This document shows positions 15,283 through 16,352 of a stretch of 16,352 nt of DNA, piece by piece (position 1 is the stretch's first letter; each line of letters opens with the position of its first letter). Source of the DNA: Candidatus Omnitrophota bacterium (GTDB lineage: Bacteria; Omnitrophota; Gorgyraeia; 1-14-0-20-64-10); assembly GCA_023248095.1 (NCBI GenBank), contig JAHFFF010000017.1:1-16352 (forward strand), given 5' to 3'. The notes below the pieces were generated by a model, which was given only the letters and a program-made list of their open reading frames with translations, did no database searches and was not told the DNA's origin. The translations under genes were made by a program, and so were the position numbers.

Positions 15283-15881
15283 AGTTGTGGGTTATGTTTG
15301 GACTCGAAGGCCGCGATGGCGGATTCCTGCTTCAAGCTGAGTCCGATCGCGTCGAGGCCGTGGATCAGATGTTCCTTCACTGTGGAGTCGATCTCGAAGT
15401 GAAATGAGATCTCCTCCGGCAGATGGAGCGTCACCCGCTGGTGATCCAGATCGGCGGTTGCCTCCAAGCCTGCGTAACGGCCCGTCATCTGAAAGATTTC
15501 CTCGACCTCTGCCTCCTTCAATTCCACCGTCAGCAGGCCGTTCTTTCCGCTGTTGTTCCGGAAGATGTCGGCAAAGGAGGAAGAGATCACCGCCTTGAAG
15601 CCGTACTGCTGAATGGCCCACACCGCGTGCTCGCGTGAGGAACCGCAGCCGAAGTTCTTCCGGGTGACCAGGATGGAGGCTTTTGCGAAACGGGGCTGGT
15701 TCAACTCGAAGTCGGGATTCGGTTTTCCATCGGGCAGGTAGCGCCAGTCGAAGAAGAGGGAAGGGCCGAATCCGGTCCGGGCGATCGACTTCAGGAATTG
15801 TTTCGGGATGATCTGGTCGGTGTCCACGTTGGCCCGGTCCAGCGTGGCGATGATCCCGCGGTGGTTTTTGAATGGTGTCAT
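15279..15881 (-). CDS. leuD: 3-isopropylmalate dehydratase small subunit
   Basis: Small (swivel-domain) subunit of isopropylmalate isomerase, which with LeuC converts 2- to 3-isopropylmalate in leucine biosynthesis. The 200-residue protein shows [12 protein letters not shown] near the N-terminus and the signature [14 protein letters not shown] (76-89), with normal length. ATG 15881 makes an ATGA overlap with the end of leuC; GTG 15887 is an in-frame alternative. It runs towards the giant gene and their stop codons overlap (15279-15282), leaving no room for an ordinary terminator between them. The paralogue that acts on homoaconitate or citramalate derivatives is hard to exclude by sequence. 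Confidence 0.94.
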   Translation of the reverse strand: MTPFKNHRGIIATLDRANVDTDQIIPKQFLKSIARTGFGPSLFFDWRYLPDGKPNPDFELNQPRFAKASILVTRKNFGCGSSREHAVWAIQQYGFKAVISSSFADIFRNNSGKNGLLTVELKEAEVEEIFQMTGRYAGLEATADLDHQRVTLHLPEEISFHFEIDSTVKEHLIHGLDAIGLSLKQESAIAAFESKHNPQL

Positions 15882-16352
15882 TGCCACGTGCGGATGTCCA
15901 CGAAATGTCCTTCAACGGCCGCCGCCGCTGCCATCTCCGGGCTCACCAAGTGGGTCCTGCCCCCTTTTCCCTGACGGCCCTCGAAGTTCCTGTTGGAGGT
16001 GGAGGCACAGCGCTCGGCCGGCTTCAATTGGTCCGGGTTCATGCCGAGGCACATGCTGCAGCCGGATTGGCGCCAGTCGCATCCGGCAGCCCGAAACACC
16101 TCATGCAATCCTTCCGTTTCCGCTTGGGCTCTGACTTGCTGAGAGCCGGGCACCACCAGGACCTTCACTCCGGCGGCGGCTTTGCGCCCTTTCAGGATCC
16201 GGGCGGCGGTGCGCAGATCCTCGATCCGGGCGTTGGTGCAGCTGCCGATGAAGACGGTGTCGATCTTGATCTGCGTCATCGGTGTGCCCGGCGTTAGCCC
16301 CATGTAGGTCAGCGCCTGCTCCACGTCTTTGCGCGTGTATCCCGGCACTCCA
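15878..16352 (-). CDS. leuC: 3-isopropylmalate dehydratase large subunit, C-terminal part (cut by the right edge)
   Basis: The last 158 or so codons of the aconitase-like large subunit, which carries the 4Fe-4S cluster and the active site. The three cluster cysteines are present: one in IGSCTN (16240-16238) and two in GCSMCLGMN (16060-16058 and 16051-16049). [10 protein letters not shown] and the closing [18 protein letters not shown] are standard for the end of the family. The frame continues through the window edge (GVPGYT), so the gene's start lies outside. It overlaps leuD by 4 bases, which implies an operon running leftward. Confidence 0.95.
   Translation of the reverse strand, partial: GVPGYTRKDVEQALTYMGLTPGTPMTQIKIDTVFIGSCTNARIEDLRTAARILKGRKAAAGVKVLVVPGSQQVRAQAETEGLHEVFRAAGCDWRQSGCSMCLGMNPDQLKPAERCASTSNRNFEGRQGKGGRTHLVSPEMAAAAAVEGHFVDIRTWQ

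Noticed and set aside
15279..15881. AGLEA within LeuD as a further copy of the AGLEE motif
   Set aside because: It lies within the body of a standard enzyme ([12 protein letters not shown]), differs in the last residue and has no linker or signal-peptide context.

Overview
The window is bacterial, moderately GC-rich and densely packed. Almost everything is on the + strand, with 0-25 base gaps or 4-base ATGA/GTGA overlaps between genes. Signal peptides and a PlsC-type acyltransferase fit a Gram-negative-like bacterium. Housekeeping genes sit beside a very large, poorly recognisable exported-looking protein. My best guess for the lineage is an uncultured candidate phylum such as Omnitrophota. 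This rests mainly on the style of the giant protein and on an uncertain memory, so treat it as a hypothesis.

Left edge (1-221): the N-terminal piece of a minus-strand gene with a clear signal peptide, followed at once by an LRQTGLEEQ segment. It diverges from the rightward genes.

Region 330-1908: peptide deformylase, an overlapping double-ACT-domain protein, then a two-gene toxin-antitoxin module (AbrB/MazE-type antitoxin, RelE/ParE-type toxin). The module has its own promoter, and a 13-base palindrome sits on the -10 box.

Region 1910-8974: a tightly packed run, probably one transcription unit. In order it holds a CstA-family carbon-starvation/peptide/pyruvate transporter, a CCA-adding tRNA nucleotidyltransferase, a PlsC acyltransferase, a CbiX-like chelatase, a 12-TM MFS exporter, a flavin-reductase-like protein and an M24 (Xaa-Pro type) peptidase. 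These are mixed maintenance functions rather than one pathway.

Region 9009-15282: a single gene for a roughly 2,070-residue protein. It begins with a signal-peptide-like segment and contains the pentapeptide AGLEE six times, each with different codons, several times at apparent domain boundaries. Two of its modules seem to repeat a unit of an unknown alpha/beta domain followed by a methyltransferase fold; the second methyltransferase looks intact and the first degenerate. The partial left-edge protein carries the near-identical TGLEEQ straight after its signal peptide, and its promoter shares an 8-base -10 region with that of the giant gene. This GLEE-tagged set of proteins is the most interesting thing in the window. 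The motif could mark polyprotein processing, sorting or partner binding, or be a relic of gene fusion.

Right edge (15279-16352): leuD and the C-terminal part of leuC (isopropylmalate isomerase, leucine biosynthesis) on the minus strand. They converge on the giant gene with a 4-base overlap of stop codons. I saw no tRNA, rRNA, CRISPR array or insertion sequence.
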